Source of the DNA: Roseibacillus persicicus
GTDB taxonomy: Bacteria; Verrucomicrobiota; Verrucomicrobiia; Verrucomicrobiales; Akkermansiaceae
Length of the DNA: 64,000 nucleotides
NCBI RefSeq assembly: GCF_014651675.1
Contig: NZ_BMXI01000016.1
Coordinates: 93,082 to 157,081 of the forward strand
Direction: 5' to 3'
The first letter of the stretch is position 1; the number at the start of each line of letters is the position of its first letter. Below the pieces are notes generated by a model. It was not told where the DNA came from and ran no database searches. It worked only from the letters and a program-made list of their open reading frames with translations. Both the position numbers and the translations under genes were made by a program. Shown here in pieces: positions 19,057 through 28,700 of this stretch.

Positions 19057-21414
19057 CTACTTCTTCCGGCGACCGCCTTTAGAGGCCTTCTTAGCCGGCT
19101 TTTTGGATGAGCTCTTCTTGCTGCCGGAGGAAGACTTGCTCCCCCGTCCGCGGGATGAAGACTGTCCCCGTCCCCCGCTGCTTTTCTTCGCATTTCCAGT
19201 CCGTGGTTGAATGTCCTGCCCGGGGACGATCTCCGCTATCTCGAAGTCGACCCGCTGCTCGACAAAGTCCACTTTGGCAACCTTCAACGACACTTTCACT
19301 CCAGTTTGCAAGGTCTGGTCCTTCTGAACAAAAGACGGTCCCCCGCCATTGAAGCGCCAACCGCGCCCGGGAAGATCCTCGAACTTCACCAAGCCCTTTT
19401 GCATGATATCGGTTGCCTCAACGAACAACCCCATGGAGCGAACTTCGGTGACCACCCCTTCGAATGTGGGCGGGTCGTCGGATACCCGGGTCATTTCCAA
19501 CCACTCGAGTAGCTTCAGGGTCTTTGTTTCCTGTTCCGCAAAACTTGAATTCCGCTCGGTCTCGGAGATATGAATAGCCGCCTCTTTGCAATCCTGCTGG
19601 CGCATGGTCCGGTCGGGTTTCTCCGGGCGGTTCTTGAGCAAATCCTGGAGTGCGCGATGCACAATCAAATCCGCATAACGTCGAATCGGGCTGGTAAAGT
19701 GAGCATAATCAGCCTTTGCCAAACCATAGTGACCAAGAGGCTCTTCGGAATACTCGGCTCGCTTCAGGCTGCGTAGCAGGCCCAGCTTGATGTTATGCTC
19801 CTCCGGGGTGCCCTTCGCCTGATCCAGCAAGGATTGCACGTGAGCCCGATTGGTCAGATCGCCGACCTGATAACCGTGAACTCGCGCCAGTTCGCCATAC
19901 TCCATCAACTTTTCCGGATCCGGATCGTCGTGAATTCGATAGATGGCCGGCTTCTGGCGATCGCGCAGGGCCTTGGCCACTGACTCATTGGCTGCCAGCA
20001 TACACTCTTCGATCAACTGGTGGCTCTCGCAGTGCTCCACCTTTTTAAATCCAGTGGCTGCCTTGGTTTCCTCATCAATGAGCACTTTGATCTCGTCCAT
20101 CTCCATATCGAGTGCCCCTCGCTTGAAGCGGCGTTTGCGGAGAACCGTCGCCAATTTCCAAGCCTCGGGAATCATCGATTCCAGTTCCTTCTTGAGCTTG
20201 CCAGTGAAACGATCGGGGACGCTTCCCCCATCCAGGACCACTTGGGCATCTTCATAGGAAAGCTTGGCCTGACTATTAATGAAGGCGTCTACAAAAGTGC
20301 TCTTCGTCATCAAACCCTCGGCATTGAATTCCATAATCGCGCACTTCGTCAGGCGAACCTCATCTGGTCGCAACGAACAAATGCCATTACTTAAATTCTC
20401 CGGTAGCATGGGCAGAACCCGATCAACGAGATAAGTCGAGTTGCCCCGCTTGAGAGCCTCCTTGTCGAGGGGGGTGCCGGGCTTCACATAATGGGAAACA
20501 TCCGCGATATGGACGGCAAGGGTCCATCCTCCGCCCTTTTTCCGCTGCACCCAAATGGCATCATCGTGATCCTTGGCATCGAAGGGGTCGATGGTAATCA
20601 CCAGACGATCCGTCCAATCCTCGCGACGCGCCTTCTCGCTATCGGGAACTTCCACCGCCACACGCTCCGCTTCCCTGATCACATCGTCGGGAAAATGGGT
20701 CTGCAATCCATACTTATGAACCACGCTCATGATATCGACTCCGGGGCTATCAGGCCAACCGATGATCTCTTTGACCCGTCCGCGGGGATCCTGCCCTTTC
20801 TTCCACTCGATCAGCTCGACGGCAACCTTCTGGCCATCCTTGGCCTCGGAGCCAGGCTCGACTTCCAATGTCTGCGGTAGGGCTTCGGAATCCGGTTGGA
20901 TGTATGCAAATCCCTTGCGACTAAAGTAGACGCCCACCACCAGACGGTCGGTGCGGTCCACGATGCGGGTGACCGTTCCGTGGGGATCGATTTCGCCCTC
21001 GCGGCCACGCTTCAGGACCACCTTGACCTCCACGGTATCACCATCCATCGCGGTGCCGGTTTTTCCTCCGGGGACGTAGATGCGCTTGATCGCGTTCAGG
21101 TCAAAGCCGCTCTGCTCGTTGGCCTCTTCATTGGAATCGGGGTAGACCGTTCCATGTCCTTTCGGAAAAATCCGGATGCGGCCAATCAGGAGACCCTTGC
21201 CTCCCTTTCCATCGCTCTTGGAGACTTCGATGCGGGCCTTCTTACCTGGACGCAGGCTGCCGTCCGCAACCATGGCTGCAAGCAGACGGCGGAATTCGGC
21301 GCGCTCCTTGGGTGCAAGCCCGAGCTCGCGTGCCATTTCACTTTTCGTTAATGGGCGTGCGCCCGGCTTGGCGAGCAACTCGAGGATGCCCTGTTTCATT
21401 TGTTCTTCGTTCAC
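19057..21414 (-). CDS. rnr: RNase R, 3'-5' exoribonuclease
   Basis: A 785-residue RNase II/R family enzyme. Order: N-terminal winged-helix region, cold-shock-like OB domains, the RNB catalytic domain with the acidic cluster I-T-I-D-P-F-D-A-K-D-H-D-D-A (about residue 275), a C-terminal S1 domain, and a Ser/Lys/Gly/Arg-rich tail of roughly 45 residues. The tail and the N-terminal helix-turn-helix favour RNase R over RNase II. It degrades structured RNA processively. A hairpin with stem AGCA/CAGAGA (19013-19039) lies between it and the convergent sulfatase gene. Confidence 0.95.
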   Translation of the reverse strand: MNEEQMKQGILELLAKPGARPLTKSEMARELGLAPKERAEFRRLLAAMVADGSLRPGKKARIEVSKSDGKGGKGLLIGRIRIFPKGHGTVYPDSNEEANEQSGFDLNAIKRIYVPGGKTGTAMDGDTVEVKVVLKRGREGEIDPHGTVTRIVDRTDRLVVGVYFSRKGFAYIQPDSEALPQTLEVEPGSEAKDGQKVAVELIEWKKGQDPRGRVKEIIGWPDSPGVDIMSVVHKYGLQTHFPDDVIREAERVAVEVPDSEKARREDWTDRLVITIDPFDAKDHDDAIWVQRKKGGGWTLAVHIADVSHYVKPGTPLDKEALKRGNSTYLVDRVLPMLPENLSNGICSLRPDEVRLTKCAIMEFNAEGLMTKSTFVDAFINSQAKLSYEDAQVVLDGGSVPDRFTGKLKKELESMIPEAWKLATVLRKRRFKRGALDMEMDEIKVLIDEETKAATGFKKVEHCESHQLIEECMLAANESVAKALRDRQKPAIYRIHDDPDPEKLMEYGELARVHGYQVGDLTNRAHVQSLLDQAKGTPEEHNIKLGLLRSLKRAEYSEEPLGHYGLAKADYAHFTSPIRRYADLIVHRALQDLLKNRPEKPDRTMRQQDCKEAAIHISETERNSSFAEQETKTLKLLEWLEMTRVSDDPPTFEGVVTEVRSMGLFVEATDIMQKGLVKFEDLPGRGWRFNGGGPSFVQKDQTLQTGVKVSLKVAKVDFVEQRVDFEIAEIVPGQDIQPRTGNAKKSSGGRGQSSSRGRGSKSSSGSKKSSSKKPAKKASKGGRRKK

Positions 21415-21574
21415 TAAAAAAATCTTTCTATTAGAGGTTTCCCTTCAGTCACAGGCAGGCAGCACGATACGAGGCTACCAGCGTGTCCCAAAGGGATGAG
21501 GGGGAATGACGAAATTTCCGAATTGAACGAGGAATCAGAGGAGCGGCATGGGGGTGGTCGCTCGCTCATGAGTC

Positions 21575-22603
21575 TTAATTCCCGGTGGGAAATTCGTCGG
21601 TGATGAGAGCGATAAAACGCTCTCCCGATGAGGTGAGAGTCGCAGTAGAACCTGTTCCTGTCAACCTCCCAATCGTATAGTGCTTATGATCAATGCGTGT
21701 CGAGCGCACATAGGTGACCGTTGGCTCACTCACTTCCCGATTGCTAGGCGCGATTCCCACAATGAAGCCAGAGCGGGTAAAGGCGATCTCCCAAGACTTG
21801 CTGGGTTTACTATGATTCCCAAAGCCCATCCAGCGATAGCGCTTCACGATTGGCAGCGGCCCGCTCCCTGTCCGTGGAACGGTGACGCGGTAGTGCTGGG
21901 GCAAAGCGTGAATGTGCTTGGCCAAATTGAAGTTGGGATCCTTCTGGAGCTTGAGATAGATCTCCGACAAGTCCAAGCCAGAGAGATTGAGCCCATTGCA
22001 ATTGCCGTGAGGATTGGCAGAATTCAGAAAATGCCGCATCCAGTCGTCGAAGCGCTCGCTGAGCATGATATCGAGCTCCAAATGAACGTGTGCGCGGGCG
22101 TTGTTGAGGCCTGAACCGGTCGACCCCAGAATCCCCAGAACACTCCCCGGAGAAACCTGTTGTCCAATCTCAGCGGAAGTCGACGCCAAGTGCGCATACA
22201 GCGAGTAAAAAGGGCCGTAGCCCCAGTCATGCCTCACCACGACATATTTGCCATAGTTGGAGCGGGAAGCTGACGAATTGACATGAACAACTACACCACT
22301 CGCAATGGACTTCACCGGGTCAGTAGGAATCCCCCGCGCATCACGTGCGACCGGACGGATATCAAGCCCTTCATGAAAGCGGGTGTAAACTCGGCCTTCC
22401 GGAAACTCCCGCACATTTCTAACAAAGCCCCAGGAACCCGATTCCGGTGGCTTGCTGGCCAGATTGGTTGGCATATAGAAGGATGCCAAATCACCTCGAA
22501 GAAGCGCGTCGTTTGCGGTCGGGAACGCGAGGCTGAGCCGTTGCCCGCGGACTGAACTAACAGAGAGAATACATAGGAGAGCAAGGGAAAGAAGACTTCT
22601 CAT
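21575..22603 (-). CDS. Secreted M23-family peptidase
   Basis: A 342-residue exported protein with a signal peptide (residues 1-20, hydrophobic, ending S-V-R-G-Q). The peptidase M23 (LytM-like) domain spans about residues 55-195 and shows the zinc-ligand pairs F-H-E-G-L-D (HxxxD) and H-V-H-L-E (HxH). M23 enzymes cut peptide cross-links in murein. I chose the ATG at 22603 because it overlaps the upstream stop as ATGA and starts the signal peptide directly; an ATG six codons upstream is less likely. The C-terminal 130 residues have no recognised domain. Confidence 0.85.
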   Translation of the reverse strand: MRSLLSLALLCILSVSSVRGQRLSLAFPTANDALLRGDLASFYMPTNLASKPPESGSWGFVRNVREFPEGRVYTRFHEGLDIRPVARDARGIPTDPVKSIASGVVVHVNSSASRSNYGKYVVVRHDWGYGPFYSLYAHLASTSAEIGQQVSPGSVLGILGSTGSGLNNARAHVHLELDIMLSERFDDWMRHFLNSANPHGNCNGLNLSGLDLSEIYLKLQKDPNFNLAKHIHALPQHYRVTVPRTGSGPLPIVKRYRWMGFGNHSKPSKSWEIAFTRSGFIVGIAPSNREVSEPTVTYVRSTRIDHKHYTIGRLTGTGSTATLTSSGERFIALITDEFPTGN

Positions 22604-23088
22604 TTTTTCTGCTTCTTCCATTCCTGAACAGACTGTCCAATACGAGGCATCATCTTGTCAGCCATTCCGATCTCGCGGGTCGTGAGGCCTTGCCAGATGA
22701 CGATGTAGCCGTCGTTGACGGTGGAATCAATCTCCACCACATCGAGAGGACGCCCGTTGACGCGGGACATCAGAAGCTTTCCTTGGTTGGCATTGGTCAG
22801 GGCTGCAAGCCGCTGCGCTCCGGTGCGATTCAACTTGAATAGCACTCCGTAGGAATAGCCATCAGCAGCAGGAAATGGCCGAAAAGATTCGATATCTCTC
22901 GTTGAGATTTCAGGCGAAAGACGGAAGTAAACCCGCATCCCCAAGACCTCCTGGGGCACCGACATCTTGGGCCCATCAGTCTCCGCCCCCTGCAGATTGA
23001 ACTGCACCACCATGGCTTCATCTTTCTTACTGCCAGCCATCAAACTGAGGCAGCAAAGGAGCCAAACGGCGAGGATGGAACGTTTCAT
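22600..23088 (-). CDS. Exported protein resembling the SecD periplasmic head
   Basis: A 162-residue protein with a signal peptide (residues 1-18). Its second half (V-L-F-K-L-N-R-T-G-A-Q-R, then L-T-N-A-N-Q-G-K-L-L, then I-V-I-W-Q-G-L-T) matches the pattern of the SecD P1-head subdomain: a strand, a G-A-x-R helix, T-x-x-N-x-G, and an I-x-G-x-F/L-T-like motif. No transmembrane export domain is present. The ATGA overlap with the M23 peptidase suggests a common job in the periplasm. The SecD-head resemblance is my reading of the pattern and needs a profile search. Confidence 0.6.
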   Translation of the reverse strand: MKRSILAVWLLCCLSLMAGSKKDEAMVVQFNLQGAETDGPKMSVPQEVLGMRVYFRLSPEISTRDIESFRPFPAADGYSYGVLFKLNRTGAQRLAALTNANQGKLLMSRVNGRPLDVVEIDSTVNDGYIVIWQGLTTREIGMADKMMPRIGQSVQEWKKQKK

Positions 23089-23219
23089 ACCCCTCTCGTA
23101 TCGAAAAAACTGGCAGAGGTCAAAGTCCGAGCCTGTTCTTTTTCGACGCGAATTTCACTGCCGCATTTCGCTCGGTTCCTGCCTTGCCAGAGACGGGGGC
23201 TGTCGGTCAGGCTCAGCGC

Positions 23220-23738
23220 ATGAGAGCACTCCTAACCACCTTCAGCTTACTGCCGTTTTTATTCCTACTGAGTTGCGCGGTGAGCGGAGGAGGATACAGC
23301 GGCGGCGGGACCCCCAATATGGGCGGCCCAACGGTCGAAGAACGGAAGGCCCAAATCGCCACCGAGCCGCGCGGGGACTTTTACTACGGTCGCCGCTATC
23401 ATGTGCACAAGACCCGCTTCTGGGGCTTTTTGCGGAAGCCGGGCCAACCTTGGAGCTCGGCCAAGCTTGTGGTTTTCAACGAGAAGATGGGCAAGCAACC
23501 CGACCGCCTCTCCGAGATGGGCCCTCCCGATCAGCGATACGGCTTTGACAACAATTATGAGTATCGCATCAAAGGTTACTTCACCGGAGAGAAGGTCTAC
23601 GAAATCAACTCCAACCAGTTTCTCCCCGAGTTCATGCTGACGGGCTACGAGCAACTGGACAAGGATCCGGGCTGGCTCTTCTCTCCCAGAGATCACTACG
23701 ACCCGTCGCGCATCACTCTCACTCCACGCTCTTACTAG
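23220..23738 (+). CDS. Putative lipoprotein of unknown function
   Basis: A 172-residue protein. The ATG at 23220 gives a signal sequence ending in a lipobox (L-L-S-C at about residues 16-19), followed by a Gly/Ser-rich linker. The mature part is rich in aromatic and charged residues and I recognise no family in it. It ends 12 bp before the DAHP synthase gene, so cotranscription is possible but no functional link is apparent. An upstream in-frame ATG (23184) would bury the signal peptide and is less likely. Confidence 0.7.
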   Translation: MRALLTTFSLLPFLFLLSCAVSGGGYSGGGTPNMGGPTVEERKAQIATEPRGDFYYGRRYHVHKTRFWGFLRKPGQPWSSAKLVVFNEKMGKQPDRLSEMGPPDQRYGFDNNYEYRIKGYFTGEKVYEINSNQFLPEFMLTGYEQLDKDPGWLFSPRDHYDPSRITLTPRSY

Positions 23739-23750
23739 ACTTCCAAGGCT

Positions 23751-24791
23751 ATGACCCAGCTCACCGACCTCAACGTTGTTGCCAACAATCCCCTGCCCTC
23801 CCCGGCTTTCCTGCAATCCGAGATTGCCGCTACCGCCGAGCAGACCGAACTCATCGACCGCTCGCGCCGGGAAATTAGCGACATCCTTTTCCGCAAGGAC
23901 GACCGCTTCCTCCTGGTGGTGGGTCCCTGCTCGATTCACGATCCCGAAGCTTGCGAGGAGTATGCGGAAAAGCTGGCCGCGCTTTCCCAAGAAGTCCGCG
24001 ACAAGATCCTCATCGTCATGCGGGTCTATTTCGAAAAGCCCCGCACTACGGTCGGTTGGAAAGGTCTCATCATGGACCCGGATCTGGACGGTTCGGACGA
24101 CATCATCAAGGGGCTCATGGAGGCCCGCAACTTCCTTCGCAAAGTTCTTTCTCTCGGACTACCGACTGCGACTGAATTGCTCGATCCCATTACCCCCCAG
24201 TTCATTGCGGACCTCATCAGCTGGTCTGCGATTGGCGCGCGGACCTCGGAATCGCAAACTCACCGGCAGATGGCCTCAGGGCTGTCCATGCCCTTGGGAT
24301 TCAAGAACGCGACCTCCGGCTCGCTGAAAGCTGCCACCAACGCCATCAAGGCGGCATCACAGAGCCAAACCTTCCTCGGGGTCTCGGCCCAGGGAATCGC
24401 TTCTGCAGTGACAACCCGGGGCAATCCCCACTGCCACCTCATCCTGCGGGGTGGAGAAAATGGCCCCAATTACGACAAAGCCAGCATCTCTCGCTCGTGT
24501 GAAGTCCTGAAAGAATCCGGGCTCATCGAAACCGTCATGGTCGATGCTTCGCACGCAAACTGCGGCAAAAAACATGAGCAAATGCCGGCGGTCTTCGAGA
24601 ACATCATCGCGCAGCGCGTCGCGGGCAACCAGGCCATCACCGGAGCCATGCTGGAATCCCATCTCGTGGCCGGCAACCAGCCCTTTCCCCAGCCGCTCGA
24701 ACAGCTCAGCCGTGGTCAATCCATCACCGACGAGTGCATTGACTGGGCGACCACCGAACGCTTGGTCAGAGAGGCCGCTGCCGCGCTGTAG
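23751..24791 (+). CDS. aroG: DAHP synthase, class I (AroF/AroG/AroH family)
   Basis: A 346-residue 3-deoxy-D-arabino-heptulosonate-7-phosphate synthase that condenses phosphoenolpyruvate with erythrose 4-phosphate, the first step of the shikimate pathway. The motifs L-V-V-G-P-C-S-I-H-D, R-V-Y-F-E-K-P-R-T, G-A-R-T-S-E-S-Q-T-H-R, P-L-G-F-K-N-A-T and D-A-S-H-A-N-C-G-K-K are all intact. Which aromatic amino acid inhibits it cannot be read reliably, so the symbol stands for the family. It is followed after 3 bp by the pseudouridine synthase gene. Confidence 0.96.
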   Translation: MTQLTDLNVVANNPLPSPAFLQSEIAATAEQTELIDRSRREISDILFRKDDRFLLVVGPCSIHDPEACEEYAEKLAALSQEVRDKILIVMRVYFEKPRTTVGWKGLIMDPDLDGSDDIIKGLMEARNFLRKVLSLGLPTATELLDPITPQFIADLISWSAIGARTSESQTHRQMASGLSMPLGFKNATSGSLKAATNAIKAASQSQTFLGVSAQGIASAVTTRGNPHCHLILRGGENGPNYDKASISRSCEVLKESGLIETVMVDASHANCGKKHEQMPAVFENIIAQRVAGNQAITGAMLESHLVAGNQPFPQPLEQLSRGQSITDECIDWATTERLVREAAAAL

Positions 24792-24794
24792 ACC

Positions 24795-25460
24795 ATGCAA
24801 ACTCCCCCGCTGGAGTGTCTCTATGAGGACGAATGGATGATCGCGGTCAATAAGCCCGCCGGTCAACTCGTTCACCCCGCCGACCACCCGCAGCCGGATG
24901 ACATTGTCACCATGAAGCTGGTGCGCGATTATCTGGGCACGCGCGTGTATGCCGCCCACCGTCTGGATCGACCGACTTGCGGGGTGCTGATTTTTGCCAA
25001 AGGAAAAACCGCCGCCCGAGCGCTGGGGCGTGCCTTCGACCGCAAACAGGTGAGCAAAATTTACCAAGCCATCGTGACGGGCCAACCAACGACCGAGACT
25101 TGGACTTGTCGCGAACCCCTGCGGAAGGACGAGAATGCCCCCGCCAAGGAGGCAATCACGGACTTTCGCCTGCTGAAATCCGTGGGGCTCGATCTGGCCC
25201 TTTTGGAAGCCCTTCCACGGACCGGGCGCTACCACCAGATCCGCAAGCATCTCCAAATTTGCGGCCACCCCATCGTGGGAGATTTTCGCTATGCGGGAAA
25301 AGAATTCTGCCACGCGCAGAGCGAAAAACTGGGCACGGAAACACGAATGCTGCTGCAATGCAAACAGATGGAACTTCCTCATCCTGTGGAAAATAGAGCT
25401 TTAACTATCAAAGCGCCGATCGATCCCTGCTTCGAAAAATTACTTAAGAGTCATAAATAG
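24795..25460 (+). CDS. RluA-family pseudouridine synthase, TruC-like
   Basis: A 221-residue RNA pseudouridine synthase. The catalytic motif A-H-R-L-D-R-P-T-C-G (Asp at about residue 57) belongs to the RluA family, and the R-P-T variant resembles TruC, which modifies U65 of some tRNAs. The C-terminal R-T-G-R-Y-H-Q-I-R-K-H motif is intact. No S4 domain is present, as in TruC. It is probably cotranscribed with the DAHP synthase gene. The RNA target is inference. Confidence 0.88.
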   Translation: MQTPPLECLYEDEWMIAVNKPAGQLVHPADHPQPDDIVTMKLVRDYLGTRVYAAHRLDRPTCGVLIFAKGKTAARALGRAFDRKQVSKIYQAIVTGQPTTETWTCREPLRKDENAPAKEAITDFRLLKSVGLDLALLEALPRTGRYHQIRKHLQICGHPIVGDFRYAGKEFCHAQSEKLGTETRMLLQCKQMELPHPVENRALTIKAPIDPCFEKLLKSHK

Positions 25461-25488
25461 TCACTATTAATGACATCTTAAATATATA

Positions 25489-25515
25489 TTGACTGCTGAC
25501 TAATCCTGTCATAAT
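25489..25515 (+). promoter_or_regulatory. Possible promoter upstream of the TSP3 giant gene
   Basis: An A+T-rich patch after the pseudouridine synthase contains TTGACT (25489-25494) and CATAAT (25510-25515), each one mismatch from the sigma-70 boxes but with a short 15 bp spacing. It lies about 200 bp upstream of the 4.9 kb exoprotein gene. The rest of 25461-25711 shows no gene. Confidence 0.3.
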
Positions 25516-25711
25516 TACTGTGCACGAAATTGAACACCGGTAAATTTTACTGGGTTTTCAATTTCAGCCCACAAGCCCCCACCTTCCAAAAAGCCCGCAA
25601 AGCATTGGATAAGAGCCCCTTGAGGGAACCCCAGATAAGACTGGCATGCCGAATGCCACTGAATAATGAGACCAAAAATCTCAGAATTCATCCCTTACCT
25701 ACCCTGTATCC

Positions 25712-28700
25712 ATGTTCACCCACATCCTTCAAAACAAATCAAAATCCAGCGCCACGGCCTATCTGGTCGCGCTCGGACTGAGCTGCACAGCGGCTCATGG
25801 CAGCGACTCCGACAATGACGGCATCCTCGATACCATTGAGAATCAGGACTCCCAAGTATCGGCCAATGACCTCGTCTTGAACAACCTCACCGACGCGCTG
25901 GTCACCGCCAACGGCGGCATCCTGAGCCCTATTCAGCAGCTTGGAGCCTCCAACAACATTCCGGCCCAGTCGTTCGAGGACGACACCGCTGGCTACGGCT
26001 ATTTCCGCATTGCGAAATGGACTGGCGACCAATCGTCCAGCCTCAACCAGAAGCTTCACTACGGAATTCAGGTCCGGGATCTGGGGACTGAAATCGGTGC
26101 CTACTGGGCAACGACATCTACTGCCGACGTTCGCTTGGTCTCAAATACTGGCGAGCGCATTGAGGCCAACATCAAGCATGGAGCGATGGAGGTTCAGCCC
26201 CTCTCCACCCAATATGGCGAAATCTATCAATACAGCGTGCCTCTCACTGCTGAGACTTTCCAGACCAGCAACTCCCGCCTCACCGCAGTTCTCTCCGACC
26301 TCGCCTACATCGAGATTCGGGCGGAGTATTGGGGTTGGGCTCGCGGAGTAGAAAGCTTTCTCGTCCCCGCCGGACAATTCTGGAATGGAGCGCCCGACAC
26401 CGATGGCGACGGAACGCTCGACTACCTCGACACGGATTCCGACAACGACGGCACCTCTGACCTTGTGGAAGGAACTGTCGACAGCGACGGAGACGGCTTG
26501 GCTGATTACCGCGACCGCGACTCGGACAACGACGGAATCCTGGATTCCATCGAGGGTTCCGCAGACTTGGATGGAGACGGCCTCCGTAACGCAATCGACC
26601 TCGACTCCGATGGCGACAACTTGGCCGACTCGCTGGAAGGCAATGTTGATACCGACGGCGACCTCACCGCCAACTTTCTCGATAGCGACTCCGACAACGA
26701 CGGAGTATTGGACTCTGCTGAAGGAGCTCAGGACCTTGATGGTGACACTCTGGCCAACTACCTCGACACGGATGCCGACGATGATGGGATCCCTGATGGC
26801 AGCGACCCCGACGCCGACGGCGACGGCATCTCCAACTTCGAAGAAGCCTTTGCAGTTGGCAACTCGGTCAACCTGATTAGTAACGGCGATTTTGATGAGC
26901 TTGATGCCGATTTGGGTTCCCAGTATTCGCAGACTCTCGGTCTACTTGACGACGGGATAGCCCAACCCGAAGGCGCTTTTGATGTGGTTGAAAGCGCGAA
27001 GGATGCCACGGTGAATTTCCCCGACTTCGGTGATGCCAATGGCGGCGGCGACTACATGGTGGTTTGGACCGGCCCGACTTCCGGCGAGCTGGTTTGGAGC
27101 CAGGAAGTGGAAGTCACTCCCGGGACCGACTATGTGTTTTCCGCAGCAGTGGCCTCTACCTTGGCAGGCTTGGAACCCGCGCTCGACTTTCGCGTCGACG
27201 GATCTTCCCTCGGTGTTCCAATTGTTGGAGGCGATGTTGCCGAGTGGAATCGGACCTACGCAGGCTTCAATAGTGAAGAAGCCACGACTCTGACGCTCGC
27301 GATCTACAGCGTCAAAACAACCCTTCAACAGACCGGTTTCGGTCTCGATGCCATCGCACTTTCCCCCATCACCACGGATACCGACGGTGATGGAGCGGCC
27401 AACTACATGGATGCCGATTCCGACGGTGACACCCTCGCCGATTCCTACGAAGGCCAGAACGATCCCGACGGTGACGGCCTGCCCAACTTCTTGGACTTGG
27501 ACTCCGACAACGACACCATCGGTGACGAAGAGGACGGCGACGCGGACCCTGACGGAGACGGCATCCCCGGATACGCGGATACGGATTCCGACAACGATCT
27601 CATCGAAGACTTCCGTGAAGGCTTTGGCGACTTCGACGAAGACGGAATCCCCGACCACCTCGACAACGATGCCGACAATGACGGCAACATCGATGCTCCG
27701 GGAGAAGACTCCGATAACGACGGAATCTGGAACGAGGAGGAAACTCTCTCCGCCGATACCGATGATGATGGCACTCCTGACTACCTGGACACCGACTCCG
27801 ACAACGACGGACTTTCCGACGCTCTGGAGGGCCTCAATGATATCGATGCGGATGGCACTCCCGATTATCGTGACTATCAGCCGGCCTTCAGCCCAAGTGG
27901 CTACGCCTTCGAGTCCTACAATGCGGAGACCCAACTCGCCATCGTCGACGTCAATGCCGGAGTCTTCGTCGACCTGGGGAATACCGACCATGGCCTGAAC
28001 TACAATGCCATCGCCTACCGCACGGCGGACAACTACATCTACGGACTGAATCGCAGCTCCAACGACCCCGAGCTCTTGCGCTTCGGCAGTGATGGCAGTG
28101 CGGCCGTAGTGGGCCTCATCTCCGGCCTCCCCCGCTCCTACGTGGCAGGCACTTTCGCCGATGACGGCTTATACTGGGTCTCCGGTGGTGGTCGACTCTA
28201 CGGCATCGACGTCGACGCCCTCACGGTGGTCAAAGATGTCGCCCTTTCCCCCAACCCCAAAGGAACCGAGATCGATCTCGCGCACAACTTTGTGGATGGA
28301 AAGCTCTACGGTAGCACCGGCAGCGGCGTGTTCTTCCACGTGGACCGCGACACCGGCTCGACGACTGTTCTGAGCAATAACGGAAAGACCTTTGGCGCAC
28401 TGATTTGTGACTTCAACGGCGCAGTCTACGGTTTCGATAACCGGGGAACTGGAGCCTTCCGCGTGAACTTGAGCAACGGCTCAGTCACCTGGGTAGCCAA
28501 TGCACCTAAAACCAATATCAACGACGGAACCATCAACCCGACCCAGATTCTGGTAGTCGACACCGATGGTGACGGCATCAGCGACGAGTTCGATATCGAC
28601 GATGACAACGACGGCGTCTTGGACCCGGATGAAGGAAGCGGCTACGACCCCAGCGGAGACGAAGACGGAGATGGTATCCGCAACTGGACGGACAATGTCG

